The notes: generated by a model from the sequence alone, not told the origin. A stretch of 64,000 nucleotides of DNA from Photobacterium phosphoreum (GCF_002954725.1 NZ_MSCQ01000001.1:1574704-1638703); one strand, 5' to 3'. Shown: positions 40,120 to 49,159, counted from the stretch's first letter. Translations and numbers: made by a program.

Positions 40120-40796
40120 ATCACGCCTCCAAGATCCAAAAATTGAGCGCGTTCAATAGGATCAAATTTCACTTTATCACCAATAGCAAAACAAGATTGA
40201 GGATAAGACTGCGCTTCAAATACTGATTGAGGGCAATTACCTATAATATGCCAGCCGCCAGGGCTCTTTTGAGGATAGACAGCCGTTTGTTGTTCAGCAA
40301 TACCCACACTCCCCGCTGCAACATATTGTCGAGGCGTCGAATGTCGAGGGACGGCAATAGCCTCATCAACAACAGATAAAAACGCAAAACCCGGTGCAAA
40401 ACCAATAGCACCCACCTCGTAAATTTGACGACTATGTAATTCAATCACAGCCTCAATACTTAACTGACGTGATATTGCTAAAGAATGTAAATCTGGGCCA
40501 ACGTCGGGATGATAATAAACCGCTAAATGATGTTGTTTTACTGATATCGATTGCCGTTCAATCTTATATTCCTGATACCACAGCAAACTGCTTTGCTGTA
40601 ATTGAACAAAATCACACTGTCCTAACTTATATTGCACCATCACTTTGGTGTATGAGGGCACAATTTCGACGATAAATGGGCCGTATTGTTGTTGGATATG
40701 AGCGATAAAATCTGCAATACATTGGGTTGTTTCAGAACTAATAACCGCACTAAACTCAACCATTAATGTGCCTTCGGATATTGGGGTTATTTCCAT
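40107..40796 (-). CDS. pxpB: 5-oxoprolinase subunit PxpB
   Basis: This is the PxpB (YbgJ, KipI) subunit of 5-oxoprolinase. The 229-residue product has the family marks YHPDVGPDLHSLA, the GAIGFAPGFAFLS loop, the RHSTPRQYVAAGSVGIA stretch and SPGGWHIIG. ATG 40796 is chosen because it starts one base after the pxpA stop (TAATATG); a GTG at 40814 would overlap pxpA by 17 bases. It sits between pxpA and pxpC in the usual complex-encoding order. Confidence 0.94.
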   Translation of the reverse strand: MEITPISEGTLMVEFSAVISSETTQCIADFIAHIQQQYGPFIVEIVPSYTKVMVQYKLGQCDFVQLQQSSLLWYQEYKIERQSISVKQHHLAVYYHPDVGPDLHSLAISRQLSIEAVIELHSRQIYEVGAIGFAPGFAFLSVVDEAIAVPRHSTPRQYVAAGSVGIAEQQTAVYPQKSPGGWHIIGNCPQSVFEAQSYPQSCFAIGDKVKFDPIERAQFLDLGGVICPS

Positions 40797-40797
40797 A

Positions 40798-41565
40798 TTA
40801 TTTGCCGTTATCACAAGAATGATGCGCTGCTGTAATTAATGTCGCTAACTCTTTTGCGACTTGAATTGATTGCGGATTATCACCATGTACACACACCGAA
40901 TCAACCGCTAAGAACAACCAACTTCCATCCTGAGTTGGTACTTTCCCTTGCAATAAGTACCGCATTTGCTGCTTGATCGCGGCTATCGTATTAAATACCG
41001 CACCGGGTTGATCGCGAGGCATAAGCATCCCTGACGCTAAATAGGTGCGATCAGCAAAAGCCTCAAGTATTAGTGTCACATTATAATTATCAGCAATAAC
41101 TTGATAACGATGGTTATCTTTACGTGAAAGTACCATCAAAGATAATGGCTGAGAACGGTAACGATTAAGTTGGTGTAATGTTTTGATGATAGTAATGAAA
41201 ATTTGTTCATCCATCATCATATCGTGATAAAGCGCACCGTGAGGTTTGACATAATGCAGGGTTGAAGCATGTAATTGGCACAAACTTTCTAATGCGCCAA
41301 TTTGGTATGCCATCAAATGAGCAATTGCAGGCAGAGAATGCGTTATATGACGTCGACCAAAACCTAACTTATCATTATAACTAGGGTGCGCACCTAACAT
41401 AACTGCATGTTGATTTGCTAAACGAATAGTTTCAGCCATGGTGTCTGGATCTGCCGCATGAAATCCACACGCGATATTTGCCATTGAAATCGACGTTATT
41501 ACATCACTATCATTGCCCATTTTCCACGCACCAAAACTTTCCCCCATATCACAATTTAATTTCAT
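40798..41565 (-). CDS. pxpA: 5-oxoprolinase subunit PxpA (LamB/YcsF family)
   Basis: This is the PxpA (YbgL) subunit of 5-oxoprolinase, a LamB/YcsF-family protein. The 255-residue product begins MKLNCDMGESFGAWKMG and has SMANIACGFHAADPDTM, the HYVKPHGALYHDMM block and CVHGDNPQS near the C-terminus, with the conserved His and Asp residues of the family. ATG 41565 has a strong AGGAGGG site. It is the first gene of the pxpABC operon, with the cyclotransferase-like and zinc-ribbon genes downstream on the same strand. Confidence 0.95.
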   Translation of the reverse strand: MKLNCDMGESFGAWKMGNDSDVITSISMANIACGFHAADPDTMAETIRLANQHAVMLGAHPSYNDKLGFGRRHITHSLPAIAHLMAYQIGALESLCQLHASTLHYVKPHGALYHDMMMDEQIFITIIKTLHQLNRYRSQPLSLMVLSRKDNHRYQVIADNYNVTLILEAFADRTYLASGMLMPRDQPGAVFNTIAAIKQQMRYLLQGKVPTQDGSWLFLAVDSVCVHGDNPQSIQVAKELATLITAAHHSCDNGK

Positions 41566-41723
41566 TTGCCCTCCTGGCGACTCACAACATCGGTGTAAAG
41601 ATAATGTCGTTATTCCTAACTGAGTGTAGTATTAAATAATTAACATAATGCTTTAAACTGCCTAAGCTGTAATCATGATCAAGTAATAATCGAATTTACT
41701 GCCGCATAAAAGAAAGGATACCA

Positions 41724-41909
41724 ATGAAAACAATTTTAATTTTGCTAACTGCTGTCTTTTTATTGTCAGCATGCTCACCAACCGTCGGTAGCGAAAAATG
41801 GTGTCAACAACTAAAAGAGAAAGCCAAGGGAGAATGGAGTGCAAATGAGGCTGTTGAGTTTACCAGAAACTGTATTATTCGCTCAGGTGATGCTAAAAAA
41901 CAGTATTAA
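41724..41909 (+). CDS. Small DUF3012-type lipoprotein (61 aa)
   Basis: This is a 61-residue lipoprotein with signal peptide and lipobox LSAC (Cys17), then PTVGSEKWCQQLKEKAKGEW and ANEAVEFTRNC, the pattern of the DUF3012 family found in marine gammaproteobacteria. Two further Cys (28 and 50) may pair in the periplasm. The role is unknown. ATG 41724 follows AAAGGA. It is divergent from pxpA and followed by a strong terminator. Confidence 0.85.
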   Translation: MKTILILLTAVFLLSACSPTVGSEKWCQQLKEKAKGEWSANEAVEFTRNCIIRSGDAKKQY

Positions 41910-41967
41910 TGCACGAGGTTAATCTACATTACGTGAATATTCATACATTCAATAAACAACAGACGAA

Positions 41968-41997
41968 AAAAAAGCTCATCTAATGATGAGCTTTTTT
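41968..41997. terminator. Bidirectional terminator between DUF3012 gene and tRNA operon
   Basis: A 13-bp stem formed by A-rich GCTCATC and GATGAGC arms has a TAAT loop and T-runs on both strands. It can end the plus-strand lipoprotein transcript and the minus-strand tRNA operon. Confidence 0.9.
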
Positions 41998-42003
41998 AAA
42001 TGA

Positions 42004-42090
42004 TGGTGCCCCGGGCCGGACTTGAACCGGCACAGCGCGAACGCCGAGGGATTTTAAATCCCTTGTGTCTACCAATTCCACCACCAGGGC
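42004..42090 (-). tRNA. tRNA-Leu (UAA), distal copy
   Basis: An 87-nt class II tRNA with an encoded CCA end (plus-strand TGG at 42004). The anticodon loop TTTAAAA gives UAA. The variable arm and the T-loop (GGTTCAAGTCC) are normal. It is the last gene of the operon and matches the copy at 42196 throughout. Confidence 0.97.
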
Positions 42091-42195
42091 ACGCAAATCA
42101 ATGCGATGGGTAAGACACCATCTTTAGATATCGCTATTTAGCCATATCTTTTAATTCTGTTGTAACAACTTCCTTTACCTATGTAAAAGAAGAGA

Positions 42196-42282
42196 TGGTG
42201 CCCCGGGCCGGACTTGAACCGGCACAGCGCGAACGCCGAGGGATTTTAAATCCCTTGTGTCTACCAATTCCACCACCAGGGC
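42196..42282 (-). tRNA. tRNA-Leu (UAA), proximal copy
   Basis: It matches the other tRNA-Leu in sequence, 192 bp away, with encoded CCA. Flanking bases are also similar, so the gene and part of its spacer were duplicated in tandem. Confidence 0.97.
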
Positions 42283-42348
42283 ACGCAATTTAATGCGATG
42301 GGTAAGACACCATCTATAAATATCGCTATTTAGCCATATTTTTTAATT

Positions 42349-42424
42349 TGGAGCGACACATCGGGTTCGAACCGATGACCTCAACCTTGGCAAGGTTGCG
42401 CTCTACCAGCTGAGCTAGTGTCGC
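42349..42424 (-). tRNA. tRNA-Gly (GCC)
   Basis: A 76-nt tRNA with encoded CCA. The stem CAACC/GGTTG encloses the loop TTGCCAA (anticodon GCC). It starts GCGACAC and pairs with GTGTCGC. Confidence 0.97.
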
Positions 42425-42435
42425 AAGAGGAAGTA

Positions 42436-42509
42436 TGGAGGCGCGTCCCGGAGTCGAACCGAGGTACACGGATTTGCAATCCGCTGCATAGCCACTCTGC
42501 CAACGCGCC
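42436..42509 (-). tRNA. tRNA-Cys (GCA)
   Basis: A 74-nt tRNA with encoded CCA. The anticodon loop contains TTGCAAA (anticodon GCA), and the acceptor stem is GGCGCGT/ACGCGCC. It is the first gene of the operon. Confidence 0.97.
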
Positions 42510-42554
42510 ATATTTCCTAACCAGAAGACGCTGATGTCTCGTGGTATGGGGTGC

Positions 42555-42582
42555 ATTGTACGGATTGCTGGAGTTGAGTCAA
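42555..42582 (-). promoter_or_regulatory. Sigma-70 promoter of the tRNA operon
   Basis: On the minus strand TTGACT (42582-42577) and TACAAT (42560-42555) are separated by 16 bp, followed by a GC-rich discriminator (GCACCCC). That discriminator is usual for stable-RNA promoters under stringent control. It lies about 45 bp before tRNA-Cys. Confidence 0.85.
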
Positions 42583-42660
42583 CTGCATTTTCAAATTTTA
42601 TGATCGTTTGATTATTTTACATACAAAACAAGCCGTTCCGATTATATGGCATACAATAAA

Positions 42661-43584
42661 CTACATAATGTCACGCATTGAATCAGAAGGAATAATGGCA
42701 TCAGAGCATGTTGTTACTCTATGACTGAGCTTTTGGGCTAACAATAATGATTGTGTAATCGTTTGTTTGTTAATTCTTTCAGCAAGATACCCCGCAACAA
42801 AAGCATTCTCTGCAATATGATCACCATGTTGAATGGCTAATTTTATACTTGCGACTCGTAATAGTGACTTTGAAGTAATCACTAAACTACACACTGTGCA
42901 TTCGTTTTTATTGGCTTGTTTAAATACAACCTCACGACACCCCCATTTAATATAACGTTGAGTTAAAGCACGAGAACTGCCCCAAATTCGCATTTCATCA
43001 TTTAAATCAACAAAAGCGATATCAACATAAGGAAAGATTTTTTCATACCAATATTGGGCCTGTCTTGTTGACCATAAATCACTGCGGAAACTATTATCTA
43101 AATAAACCTTTCCCCCTTTTTTCTTATGCGCATCAAGTAATGTTAATAGTAATGTTTTATCATCATCTGGTAAGGCTGCAATGCTGCTGCCACTAATGTA
43201 AATCGCATCATAGCCATTATTAATCAAAGCATGGTTTAATAACGCAGGGCCATAAGAAAAATAATAGCGCATTGCATTATCTTTATTCCAATAATGATAA
43301 TGCCGTTGACCATGATTATCGGTTTCAATAAAGCATAAATTAGGAAATTTAGTTGCCAGACATTTCACTAAGCTGGTATCAATATTTTCTCGTTGCCAGC
43401 ATTGCAGCATTTTCATTGACACCTTTTCAATGCCGATGCAGGTCGCATAACTGACATTAATGTTACGAGACCCTCCTAACCGCGCCAGATATAAAGCACG
43501 ATTAACAATATTACCACCATATGTTTGATGTCGAGGCGAATGGTTAAGCTCAACTAATGCTTCACCCAAAAATACAATCTTCAT
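42661..43584 (-). CDS. PfkB-family sugar kinase homologue (KdgK-like) with degenerate active site
   Basis: This 307-residue protein has the fold marks of the PfkB/ribokinase family and is closest in pattern to 2-keto-3-deoxygluconate kinase: MKIVFLGEALVELN at the start, TYGGNIVNRALYLARLG and a C-terminal AFVAGYLAERI with a DAIIPSDSM end. Two key sites have changed. The substrate-binding Asp of GGD is Asn25, and the anion-hole/catalytic-base block usually written GAGD reads IAEN, with Asn260 in place of the catalytic Asp. It may be inactive or have a different role. ATG 43584 follows GAGGGAAG. It is a single gene upstream of the tRNA operon, with no KDG-pathway genes beside it. Confidence 0.82.
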   Translation of the reverse strand: MKIVFLGEALVELNHSPRHQTYGGNIVNRALYLARLGGSRNINVSYATCIGIEKVSMKMLQCWQRENIDTSLVKCLATKFPNLCFIETDNHGQRHYHYWNKDNAMRYYFSYGPALLNHALINNGYDAIYISGSSIAALPDDDKTLLLTLLDAHKKKGGKVYLDNSFRSDLWSTRQAQYWYEKIFPYVDIAFVDLNDEMRIWGSSRALTQRYIKWGCREVVFKQANKNECTVCSLVITSKSLLRVASIKLAIQHGDHIAENAFVAGYLAERINKQTITQSLLLAQKLSHRVTTCSDAIIPSDSMRDIM

Positions 43585-44048
43585 ATCTTCCCTCGCTATA
43601 GATAACGCTAGATGGCAATACATATATCGAAACGGACTCTTTAAAAGCGTAATACATTCTGTTTTATCATCATCCTCATAATGCTCTAGATTTTCATTTT
43701 TTTTAGGTTTAAATATTGTTTAAATATTAATAATAAAATATTACTAATTATCCTTATTTTTACGCTATTTTCTGCTACTCAATTAAGTGTAAAGTTATGA
43801 GCCAGATCGCTTAAATCAACACTGCTCACTTATTGACAATATCAAATAATGATCAACCGCCTTGCTATAAATAGGATAATTAACACTTACACCTGTAATT
43901 GTTAATCACTAACAATATATGATTTCCACACATGCATAGGTTACAATTCGATAAGTGATAGACACTTTGTAACAATATAATATCTATCGCTCTCTAATTA
44001 TTATCTGCCGAGCCTTGCTCTTATTTTTTTATTGATACGGACTGAGAT
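43585..44048. other. 464-bp divergent gap
   Basis: An AT-rich region with promoters expected in both directions. A TATAAT lies at 43976-43981, about 70 bp before the plus-strand gene, but its -35 region is poor. No RNA or small gene was seen. Confidence 0.45.
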
Positions 44049-45926
44049 ATGGAAGCTGAACAAATAGAAATACTTAATTTTATCAGCCAATATTCACCTT
44101 TCGATTTGCTACCAGAAGAGCAATTGAATGAACTAGCAATCGAAATTGAAGTGGCTTATTACCGTGCAGACAGCATGATTTTAAACTTAGGTGATAGCAT
44201 TAATGATTTATTTCTCATTCGTAGTGGTGCTGTTGAAGTATATCGCCGTAAAGGAGAGCTATATAACCGCTTAGATGAAGGTGATATTTTTGGTCAAATG
44301 GGATTATTGATGAATAATCGCGTTAGAATGCCAGCCAAAGCCTTAGAAGACACTCTACTCTACTGTATCCCTGATAGTCTCTTTACCAAGCTCTGTGACG
44401 ACTACGATAGCTTTGCTGACTTTGTTGAAGTTGATGATGGTTCTCGCCTTCGACATGCAGTATCACGCCAAAATGATGAAAATGATCTCACCACATCTAA
44501 AGTGCGTACATTGTTAACTCGTGATGCCGTGATCCTTGATCAAAATGCGACCATTCAAGTTGCAGCCCAAACCATGGCTGAAGAAGGGATCTCAGCCCTC
44601 TTAATCTGCGATGAAAACATCACTGACGACGATGATGATAATGACTTAATTGTAGGTATTATTACTGATCGTGATTTATGTACTCGCGTATTGGCACTTG
44701 GCGTTTCTACTGCAGAGCCTGTCTCTACTATGATGTCAGCAGATCCAATCACACTCGATCATAATGCTTATGTGTTTGAAGCCATGCTAACCATGCTGCG
44801 TTCTAACATCCACCACTTACCAGTAATGCGTAATAAGCACCCTCTTGGCATTATTAGTGTCTCAGATATTGTGCGCTATGAATCTCAAAACAGCTTATTA
44901 CTCGTGAGTAGTATCTATCAACAACAATCAGTCGAAGAATTAACGGTACTCTCCACGCAAGTTAAAGACTGTTTTGTACGAATGGTGAATGAAGATGCTA
45001 ACTCTCATATGATTGGCAGCGCGATGGCAGAGATAGGCCGTAGCTTTAAACAACGCTTACTTGAACTTGCAGAAGAAGAATATGGTCCACCACCAGTGCC
45101 TTACTGCTTTCTAGCCTTAGGTTCAATGGCACGTGATGAACAACTTATTGTTACGGACCAAGATAATGCCATTATTCTTGATAATCATTTCAACTATGAC
45201 AAACATAACGCCTACTTTGAAAAACTGGCTAAATTTGTCTGTGATGGCCTCGCTGAATGTGGTTACACCTACTGTACTGGCGATATTATGGCAACCAACC
45301 CTGAATGGCGAAAAACCCGCCAGCAATGGGAAGATTGTTTTGCCGACTGGATTGATAATCCTAAACCCGTTGCATTACTTAACAGTTCAATATTCTTTGA
45401 TCTTGGTGGTGTATGGGGAAAAACGAAATGGGCAAAACAACTCAATGGGTTTATCGTTCGCCGCGCCCGTAATAGCCCTCGTTTCTTAGCTTGTCTTGCT
45501 CGTAATGCCTTAAACCGGACACCACCATTAGGCTTTTTCAAAGATTTTGTCATGGAAAAAGATGGTCGACATAACAACTCGATAAATCTTAAACGTCGTG
45601 GCACTGCACCGTTAGCTGATTTAATTCGCGTACATGCTCTTGCTGTCGGCTCTCGTTCACAAAATTCTCTCGAACGCCTTGATGATATTATCGATAGCGG
45701 TATTTTACCCCCAGGACGTGCGCAAGATTTACGTGATGCGATGGAATATATTTCACTTGTTCGTATTCGTCACCAAGCACTCGATATTGAAGCAGAAATC
45801 GAACCAGACAACAGTATAGAGCCTGAAAACATGTCTGATTTTGAACGTCGTAACCTCAAAGATGCTTTCCAAATTTTAAGTAAAGCACAAAACTTTGTGA
45901 AGTTTCGTTATCAGTCAGCACGCTAA
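44049..45926 (+). CDS. cNMP-binding/CBS/DUF294 nucleotidyltransferase-like signalling protein
   Basis: This is a 625-residue cytoplasmic protein with a cyclic-nucleotide-binding domain (about 10-130, with GDSINDLFLIRSGAVEV and DEGDIFGQMG), two CBS domains (about 155-285, with ITDRDLCTRV and GIISVSDIVRY), a DUF294 nucleotidyltransferase-like domain (about 310-450) and a DUF294 C-terminal helical domain (about 475-615). The nucleotidyltransferase-like domain has FLALGSMARDEQLIVTDQDN, so the GS and the Asp pair of a GlnD-like site are present. It probably senses nucleotides and modifies a protein partner, but no substrate is established. It is followed after 15 bp by a DEDDh exonuclease gene; the two are linked in other gammaproteobacteria and form an operon here. 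Confidence 0.92.
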   Translation: MEAEQIEILNFISQYSPFDLLPEEQLNELAIEIEVAYYRADSMILNLGDSINDLFLIRSGAVEVYRRKGELYNRLDEGDIFGQMGLLMNNRVRMPAKALEDTLLYCIPDSLFTKLCDDYDSFADFVEVDDGSRLRHAVSRQNDENDLTTSKVRTLLTRDAVILDQNATIQVAAQTMAEEGISALLICDENITDDDDDNDLIVGIITDRDLCTRVLALGVSTAEPVSTMMSADPITLDHNAYVFEAMLTMLRSNIHHLPVMRNKHPLGIISVSDIVRYESQNSLLLVSSIYQQQSVEELTVLSTQVKDCFVRMVNEDANSHMIGSAMAEIGRSFKQRLLELAEEEYGPPPVPYCFLALGSMARDEQLIVTDQDNAIILDNHFNYDKHNAYFEKLAKFVCDGLAECGYTYCTGDIMATNPEWRKTRQQWEDCFADWIDNPKPVALLNSSIFFDLGGVWGKTKWAKQLNGFIVRRARNSPRFLACLARNALNRTPPLGFFKDFVMEKDGRHNNSINLKRRGTAPLADLIRVHALAVGSRSQNSLERLDDIIDSGILPPGRAQDLRDAMEYISLVRIRHQALDIEAEIEPDNSIEPENMSDFERRNLKDAFQILSKAQNFVKFRYQSAR

Positions 45927-45941
45927 TAAAAAGAGCCATTA

Positions 45942-46691
45942 ATGTTTCATCATGGATCAAAACAATCAGCCTCTGCGCACTTTATTCGTAATGTACCAAC
46001 ACCAGACTGGCATTTACGTTTTAAGCGGTTGGCACAAGAAGCACAAGATAGCCGAATAAAATCTTATTATCAGGCAGGAATGATTACTGAAGATACACCA
46101 CTGAGTGAAGTCCCTTTTGTTGCTCTCGACTTTGAAACAACAGGGCTCAATCCAAGCAGTGACGATATTGTGAGTATTGGATTAGTACCATTTGATCTTC
46201 ATCGTATTTATTGCCGAGAATCACAACACTGGGTAGTAAAACCAAAGGTGAAATTAGAAGAAGATTCCGTCGTTATTCATGGCATCACTCACTCTGATGT
46301 TCAGCAAGCGCCGGATTTACGCCGTATTCTTGAAACAGTATTAGATTCACTTGCAGGAAAAGTCGTGGTGGTTCATTACAAAAATATTGAACGCCAGTTT
46401 ATGGATCGCGCGTTAAAAATCCGGTTAGGTGAAGGCATTCAATTTCCCGTTGTTGATACTTTAGCGATTGAAGCTACCATCCAACAACAACAATTTGGCG
46501 GTTTGTGGAATAAATTAAAAGGCAAACGCCCAGGTTCAGTACGCTTAGGTAAATGCCGTTCTCGTTATGGCCTTCCAGCTTATCAACCACATCATGCTTT
46601 AACTGATTCTTTAGCAACCGCAGAATTACTCCAAGCACAAATTGCTTACCACTTTCAGCCTGACACTCCTATTAGTCAGCTTTGGGAATAA
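45942..46691 (+). CDS. DnaQ-like 3'-5' exonuclease
   Basis: This is a 249-residue DEDDh exonuclease resembling the epsilon subunit of DNA polymerase III but not the main dnaQ. It has an N-terminal extension of about 55 residues, motif I FVALDFETTGLNP (Asp63, Glu65), motif II around VVHYKNIERQFMD, and motif III HHALTDSLATAELL with the His and Asp of HxAxxD. It may degrade DNA or RNA ends; its specific substrate is unknown. ATG 45942 follows AAAGAG and lies 15 bp after the DUF294 gene, so both are in one operon ending at the terminator downstream. Confidence 0.9.
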   Translation: MFHHGSKQSASAHFIRNVPTPDWHLRFKRLAQEAQDSRIKSYYQAGMITEDTPLSEVPFVALDFETTGLNPSSDDIVSIGLVPFDLHRIYCRESQHWVVKPKVKLEEDSVVIHGITHSDVQQAPDLRRILETVLDSLAGKVVVVHYKNIERQFMDRALKIRLGEGIQFPVVDTLAIEATIQQQQFGGLWNKLKGKRPGSVRLGKCRSRYGLPAYQPHHALTDSLATAELLQAQIAYHFQPDTPISQLWE

Positions 46692-46720
46692 CGTAGCGAC
46701 TCCCATGAAACGGTGCGATA

Positions 46721-46763
46721 AAAAAAGCAGCTATTCAGAGATTATTCTGAAAGCTGCTTTTTT
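46721..46763. terminator. Terminator after the DnaQ-like gene
   Basis: AAAAAAGCAGCT pairs with AGCTGCTTTTTT, with an inner TTCAG/CTGAA stem and one bulged A. It lies between convergent genes and can serve both. Confidence 0.88.
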
Positions 46764-46800
46764 ATTACGTTAACTTTATTTCAATGATTAAACTGAACCG

Positions 46801-48375
46801 TTATTTATAACGCTCAGTTCTAAAGCCCATTAATAAACTAATACACATCACAATCAAAATAAACGTAAACGGTAATGCTGTTGAAATCGTACCCGCCTGC
46901 AATGCTTGAATTGCTTGCGTACCACCAACCCATAATAACGCAATCGCAATCAAACCTTCAATTGAAGCCCAAAAAACACGTTGTGGGATTGGAGCATCAA
47001 TCTTACCACCAGCAGTAATACTATCGATAACCAATGAACCTGAATCTGATGATGTTACAAAGAACACTAAAATCAAAATAACAGAGATAAACGATAAAAT
47101 GCTACCCAGAGGTAATGCATCATACATTTGGAACATCGCTAACGGTACTTCAGTAATACCCTTTGTACCTAACGTACCAATATGATCCATGATTTGGTGA
47201 ATAGCTTGACCACCAAATACAGACATCCATAATGATGTAACAACTGTAGGCGTAATAATAACGGCAATTAAGAATTCACGAACCGTACGGCCTCTTGAGA
47301 TACGAGCAATAAATGAGCCTACAAACGGAGACCATGAAATCCACCATGCCCAATAAACGATTGTCCAACTATGTACCCATTTTTCATCAGGACGATTATT
47401 AGGATCACTTAATGGAATAAAGTTTTCAATATAGCCCATAATTGTTTTTGGTAAGGTATCCATCGTAACAGAGAAGCTAACCAAGGTAACAAAAATAAGT
47501 AATACAACCGCAACAAGCATATTAATGTTACTGAGTAATTTAACCCCAGAATCAATGCCTTTAACCACGGAATAAATCGCAGCCATCGTCACAACAACAA
47601 TGATCGTTATTTGCAGCCATAAACCACCATGCATCCCAAATACATGGTTAATACCACTTGCTGCTTGCTGTGCACCTAAACCTAATGAAGTAGCCAAACC
47701 AAAAAGTGTGGCTAAAACAGCAAGAATATCAATAATATGCCCAGCCCATCCCCAAGTACGATCGCCTAAAATAGGGTAAAATACCGAACGAATAGAAAGC
47801 GGTAAGCCTTTGTTATAGCAAAAGAATGCCATAGACAAGCCAACAACAGCATAAATTGACCATGGGTGTAACCCCCAATGATACATTGTTGCACCCATCG
47901 CAACTTTAAATGCTTCTGGCGTGTCAGGTGTAACATTTAATGGTGTTGAACCACCCCACCCGGTAAAATAGGCTGCTGGCTCAGCCACACTCCAAAACAT
48001 TAAACCGATACCCATACCTGCAGAAAAAAGCATTGATAACCATGATAATGTTGAATGATCAGGTTTTGCTTTTTGTCCGCCAATACGAATACGACCGTAA
48101 GGTGAAATAATTAGTGCTAAACAAAAAAAGACAAAGAAGTTAGCTGCCCACATAAATAAAGAAGCGAACTGATTAACAATCGCTCCTTTTACGCTGTCTA
48201 ACGCTGCTTTTGCGGTTGCTGGATCTGAAACTAGAATCGCAACTAAAAAAATGATTATAAGTCCAGCACTCACACCAAAAACGGCGTTGTGTACATCGAA
48301 TCCCCACTTTTGGACATTATCTTGACCAATAGTGTAATCCGTATTATCTATACTATATTTATCGTGTTTACTCAT
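46801..48375 (-). CDS. BCCT-family transporter (betaine/choline/carnitine type)
   Basis: This is a 524-residue inner-membrane carrier with 12 predicted helices of the BCCT family, which take up compatible solutes such as glycine betaine in saline habitats. It has the unwound-helix motif SAGMGIGLMFWSVAEP (Gly-Met-Gly as in Na+-coupled BetP), the Trp-rich substrate box WAWWISWSPFVG followed by SFIARISRGRTVREF, and FVTSSDSGSLVID. The exact solute cannot be read from this. ATG 48375 is preceded by CAGGATG. The long AT-rich upstream region probably carries osmotic control. The gene is monocistronic. Confidence 0.94.
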   Translation of the reverse strand: MSKHDKYSIDNTDYTIGQDNVQKWGFDVHNAVFGVSAGLIIIFLVAILVSDPATAKAALDSVKGAIVNQFASLFMWAANFFVFFCLALIISPYGRIRIGGQKAKPDHSTLSWLSMLFSAGMGIGLMFWSVAEPAAYFTGWGGSTPLNVTPDTPEAFKVAMGATMYHWGLHPWSIYAVVGLSMAFFCYNKGLPLSIRSVFYPILGDRTWGWAGHIIDILAVLATLFGLATSLGLGAQQAASGINHVFGMHGGLWLQITIIVVVTMAAIYSVVKGIDSGVKLLSNINMLVAVVLLIFVTLVSFSVTMDTLPKTIMGYIENFIPLSDPNNRPDEKWVHSWTIVYWAWWISWSPFVGSFIARISRGRTVREFLIAVIITPTVVTSLWMSVFGGQAIHQIMDHIGTLGTKGITEVPLAMFQMYDALPLGSILSFISVILILVFFVTSSDSGSLVIDSITAGGKIDAPIPQRVFWASIEGLIAIALLWVGGTQAIQALQAGTISTALPFTFILIVMCISLLMGFRTERYK

Positions 48376-48952
48376 TTATTACATCCTGTTAGGTATCGCC
48401 TTAACTATAATATTTAGTCATGTAAACAAAAATCAAAGCACCATTATATAACCATTAGTAGATGAGAACTGTCAATAGACAGACAAAACAGCCATATAGC
48501 TTGATTTAACTCTTTTACAAGAGAAATTTATCTGTTGTTATTAATTAAATATAATCACAACAATGGTTTTTTTCTTTGAACTCTAACCATCTATTGCTAC
48601 AACTTTAGTTCATTTGAAATTTTTAACTGTTTTTTATATGCACCGATAACAACAAAAAATTATTTTTATTCTTTTTAATCAATAGATTAAATAGAATAAT
48701 GGCGAAATAAGGCAAACAGTAATATTCGATATAAATAGAGAAGGAATTGTTATAGTTATTTATCATATTACAAGGCTGGATAAGTCTTTATTTATTCATG
48801 TATTTTAAGCGTGAATAAAAACTATTAGCAAGATAAGAAAACCAAAAAAAATGACCTATAATTAATTATTAAGTTTGCAGAAATTAAAATAATTGGTGGT
48901 ATTTTAATCAAAACAACACCAAAAATAATAGTCTCTCTATCGTAAAAATCGC
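48376..48952. other. 577-bp AT-rich gap upstream of the BCCT gene
   Basis: No gene was found. TTTATTCATG (48790-48799) and CGTGAATAAA (48810-48819) form an imperfect inverted repeat that could be an operator or RNA hairpin. The BCCT promoter must lie nearer 48376. The AT content is higher than in the flanking genes. Confidence 0.45.
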
Positions 48953-49159
48953 TTAACTAAATTCAAGAGAGATAAAAGTACAGCCTTTTAAACAACCAAT
49001 ACCCGGCTGTTCACTTTGTTCTGGTGTAATAAGCATTAAAGGTTGTCGGCATTGCTCACAGGCCACTATTTTACCCTGCATAACTTTTTTAATAACAGCA
49101 TGCTGATCACTAAAAGATTTCTTGGTTTGCTTATTGAGTTGCGAAAAATCTAATTTCAT
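48953..49159 (-). CDS. Small zinc-ribbon-like protein (68 aa)
   Basis: A 68-residue protein of unknown function with Cys34 and Cys37 (CEQC) and Cys56 and Cys60 (CLKGC), a likely zinc site, after a basic helical N-terminus (LNKQTKKSFSDQ). ATG 49159 is preferred, with GAGAG upstream; the longer frame from 49222 begins within the spacer behind the glutaredoxin gene. It follows grx on the same strand by about 70 bp and may be co-transcribed. Confidence 0.65.
   Translation of the reverse strand: MKLDFSQLNKQTKKSFSDQHAVIKKVMQGKIVACEQCRQPLMLITPEQSEQPGIGCLKGCTFISLEFS

Noticed and set aside
42326..42556. Open frame across the tRNA genes
   Set aside because: It overlaps two clear tRNA genes and the operon promoter, so it is not a protein gene.
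48376..48952. Small gene or RNA in the long gap upstream of the BCCT gene
   Set aside because: No start with a ribosome-binding site and no stable, terminator-ended transcript was visible; only a weak inverted repeat.
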